In this document: positions 36,996 to 38,138 of the stretch, piece after piece
Numbering within the stretch: position 1 is the stretch's first letter
Layout: the number at the start of each line of letters is the position of its first letter
Assembly (NCBI GenBank): GCA_017404795.1
Contig: JAFRBR010000022.1
Span: 1 to 38,138 of the forward strand
DNA: 38,138 nt
Source: Candidatus Saccharimonadota bacterium
Lineage (GTDB): Bacteria > Patescibacteriota > Saccharimonadia > Saccharimonadales > Saccharimonadaceae
Direction: 5' to 3'
The notes under the pieces: generated by a model
What the model saw: only the letters and a program-made list of their open reading frames with translations
What the model was told of the DNA's origin: nothing
The model's database searches: none
Made by a program: the position numbers and the translations under genes

Positions 36996-38138
36996 ATGGC
37001 CATACATCGCAACCATCAATTCAACTTAATTAAGTTATCGTCTAGTATTCTTAGTTTGTTATTCATCACTACATTAGCTCTACTCACTATGCAGCCAAAT
37101 ACCTCGGCTGTCTCTAGTTCAGTCAACGCTTCAGTCAAAGTAGCCAGTGCCTGTAGTATTACTGGTGGTAGCAACAACTACAGCGACACTATCGCTAACA
37201 GTGAAACCAAGACCTTTGGCCCGAGTAATATCAAAGCCACTTGTAATGACACTGGTGGTTATTCTCTCTATGCTATTGGTTATTCTGGCGATAGTTATTC
37301 AGGTAATAATACCAAGATGATTGGCACCAACTCTAGCATTAGTACTGCCACTTCTGGTACTGATTCCTATTGGGCGATGCAAGTATTACCCGTAGCTGGT
37401 ACTTATGCTCCTACCATTATGAATTCTTTTGATAGTGGTAGCTTTCATGTGATTCCTGATACTTATGCCCAAATCGCCAAATACACTTCTATCACCGATG
37501 CTGGTGACTCTGCCACTGGCTCTAATCTACAAGTTTCTTACAAAGTCAGCATCTCCGCTACTCAGGGTGTAGATACTTATACTGGCAAGGTGAAATACAC
37601 TTTAGTCCATCCCAACAACGCAGCGGCTCCAGCGACCCCCTTGCCTGAGAGTGCCTGTTCAGCTAGCCAGATTTGCTATGCGCCAAATGCCGGTGATATA
37701 GATGGTTCAATGAGCTCCATGGGTACAGTGACTGGCTCTTCTACGGCTGGTAAACAGACCGGTGTAGCTACCAATGGCACCGCAGTCCTCAGAGCACCTA
37801 ACTTCTCCCGCGATGGCTATGGTTTTGCCGGCTGGTCTACCGACTTTGAAGCCACTTCCTCTAGCGTGGTCTTTGGCCCCAACCAAACTATTACCACCGC
37901 TACTGACGGCGCTGGTGATGCCGATGTATCACAGCACGGCCTGATCCTCTACCCAGTCTGGATTGCCAGCACCGGCGACCTCCAAAGCTGGACTGGCTGC
38001 TCTAGTCTCACCACTGCTCCAAAGCCCTCTAGCGGCAATACGCCTACCCTAGCTAGCATGACAGCTCTGACAGACACTAGAGATAATAACACTTACGCCG
38101 TAGCAAGACTATCCGATGGCAACTGTTGGATGGTAGAG
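36996..38138 (+). CDS. secreted surface protein with FISUMP domain, truncated by window end
   Basis: First 381 codons; no stop before the window end. ATG 36996 has AAGGAG 5 nt upstream. Basic N-terminus plus hydrophobic segment (about 10-34, LIKLSSSILSLLFITTLALL) and an Ala-rich cleavage region form a signal peptide. About 38-205 is a Ser/Thr/Gly-rich beta domain with two Cys (ACSITGG; ATCND). About 220-330 is an InlB-like module (QICYAPNAG; GYGFAGW; LYPVW) paralogous to 17935. It ends inside a FISUMP-like domain (MTALTDTRDNNTYAVARL, NCWMVE). Expression is probably controlled by the dyad and the folded leader. Confidence 0.85.
   Translation, partial: MAIHRNHQFNLIKLSSSILSLLFITTLALLTMQPNTSAVSSSVNASVKVASACSITGGSNNYSDTIANSETKTFGPSNIKATCNDTGGYSLYAIGYSGDSYSGNNTKMIGTNSSISTATSGTDSYWAMQVLPVAGTYAPTIMNSFDSGSFHVIPDTYAQIAKYTSITDAGDSATGSNLQVSYKVSISATQGVDTYTGKVKYTLVHPNNAAAPATPLPESACSASQICYAPNAGDIDGSMSSMGTVTGSSTAGKQTGVATNGTAVLRAPNFSRDGYGFAGWSTDFEATSSSVVFGPNQTITTATDGAGDADVSQHGLILYPVWIASTGDLQSWTGCSSLTTAPKPSSGNTPTLASMTALTDTRDNNTYAVARLSDGNCWMVE

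Overview
The window looks like chromosomal DNA from a Patescibacteria/CPR organism, most likely Candidatus Saccharibacteria (TM7). Reasons: very compact genes, short versions of core proteins (588-aa IF-2 with a minimal N-terminus, 260-aa Fmt, 355-aa S1-repeat protein), no biosynthetic operons, FISUMP/InlB-type surface proteins, a sigma-region-4/HARE-HTH protein beside a VirD4/TraD-like ATPase, and a fatty-acyl-CoA ligase with no fatty-acid synthesis genes nearby. UGA is a normal stop codon here (it ends mraY, rsmH and ftsW), so this is not a UGA=Gly lineage. The lineage call is inference; no rRNA is present.

Layout. 1-2300: a large serine recombinase bounded by 122-bp inverted repeats and abutting the 3' end of tRNA-Ile, followed by tRNA-Ala (both minus). 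2300-3030: a candidate small RNA and a KGG-motif protein gene sandwiched between two almost identical 87-nt structured repeats. 3035-10270: metallopeptidase and ROK kinase (minus), rpsA-like gene, an acidic repeat protein, acyl-CoA ligase, GT2 glycosyltransferase (minus), small membrane exporter. 10280-13361: two paralogous DUF5663-like small proteins flanking micro-ORFs, tRNA-Asn and infB. 13462-17808 (minus): fmt, def, a choloylglycine-hydrolase-family amidase and priA. 17935-23526: a surface protein, a winged-helix regulator, recJ, a CYTH protein and a DUF4868 (KwaB-like) protein. 23527-31751: a candidate structured RNA and then a reduced dcw cluster (rsmH, ftsL-like, ftsI/pbp, mraY, ftsW, murG, ftsQ-like). 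32434-36517 (minus): VirD4/TraD-like ATPase and the sigma4-HARE protein. 36996-end: a second surface protein, cut by the window edge, behind a long folded leader.

The most unusual content is between genes. (i) A structured repeat with covarying stems and a constant 3' CAGGAC internal-loop motif occurs five times (2578, 2939, 8750, 25158, 28606), with a 183-nt relative at 32018. (ii) The recombinase inverted repeats contain a hairpin whose 10-nt loop is identical while four stem pairs are exchanged by double compensatory changes. (iii) Two leaders, of the recombinase (318-420) and of the terminal surface protein (36753-36934), begin almost at the predicted transcription start and can form long-stem interleaved (pseudoknot) folds; the second has a competing alternative pairing. 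(iv) Two dyad motifs are shared between distant promoters, one linking the winged-helix gene to the surface-protein promoter. (v) At least eight genes have a -10 box ending 6-8 nt before ATG, which predicts leaderless mRNAs, alongside genes with strong Shine-Dalgarno sequences; extended -10 TGnTATAAT is the usual promoter form.

Functionally the window combines translation initiation (Fmt, Def, IF-2, S1), replication restart and repair (PriA, RecJ), division and peptidoglycan export (dcw), and surface or secretion functions fitting a host-attached, lipid-scavenging lifestyle. Everything is read by eye; no alignment, fold or database search was run.
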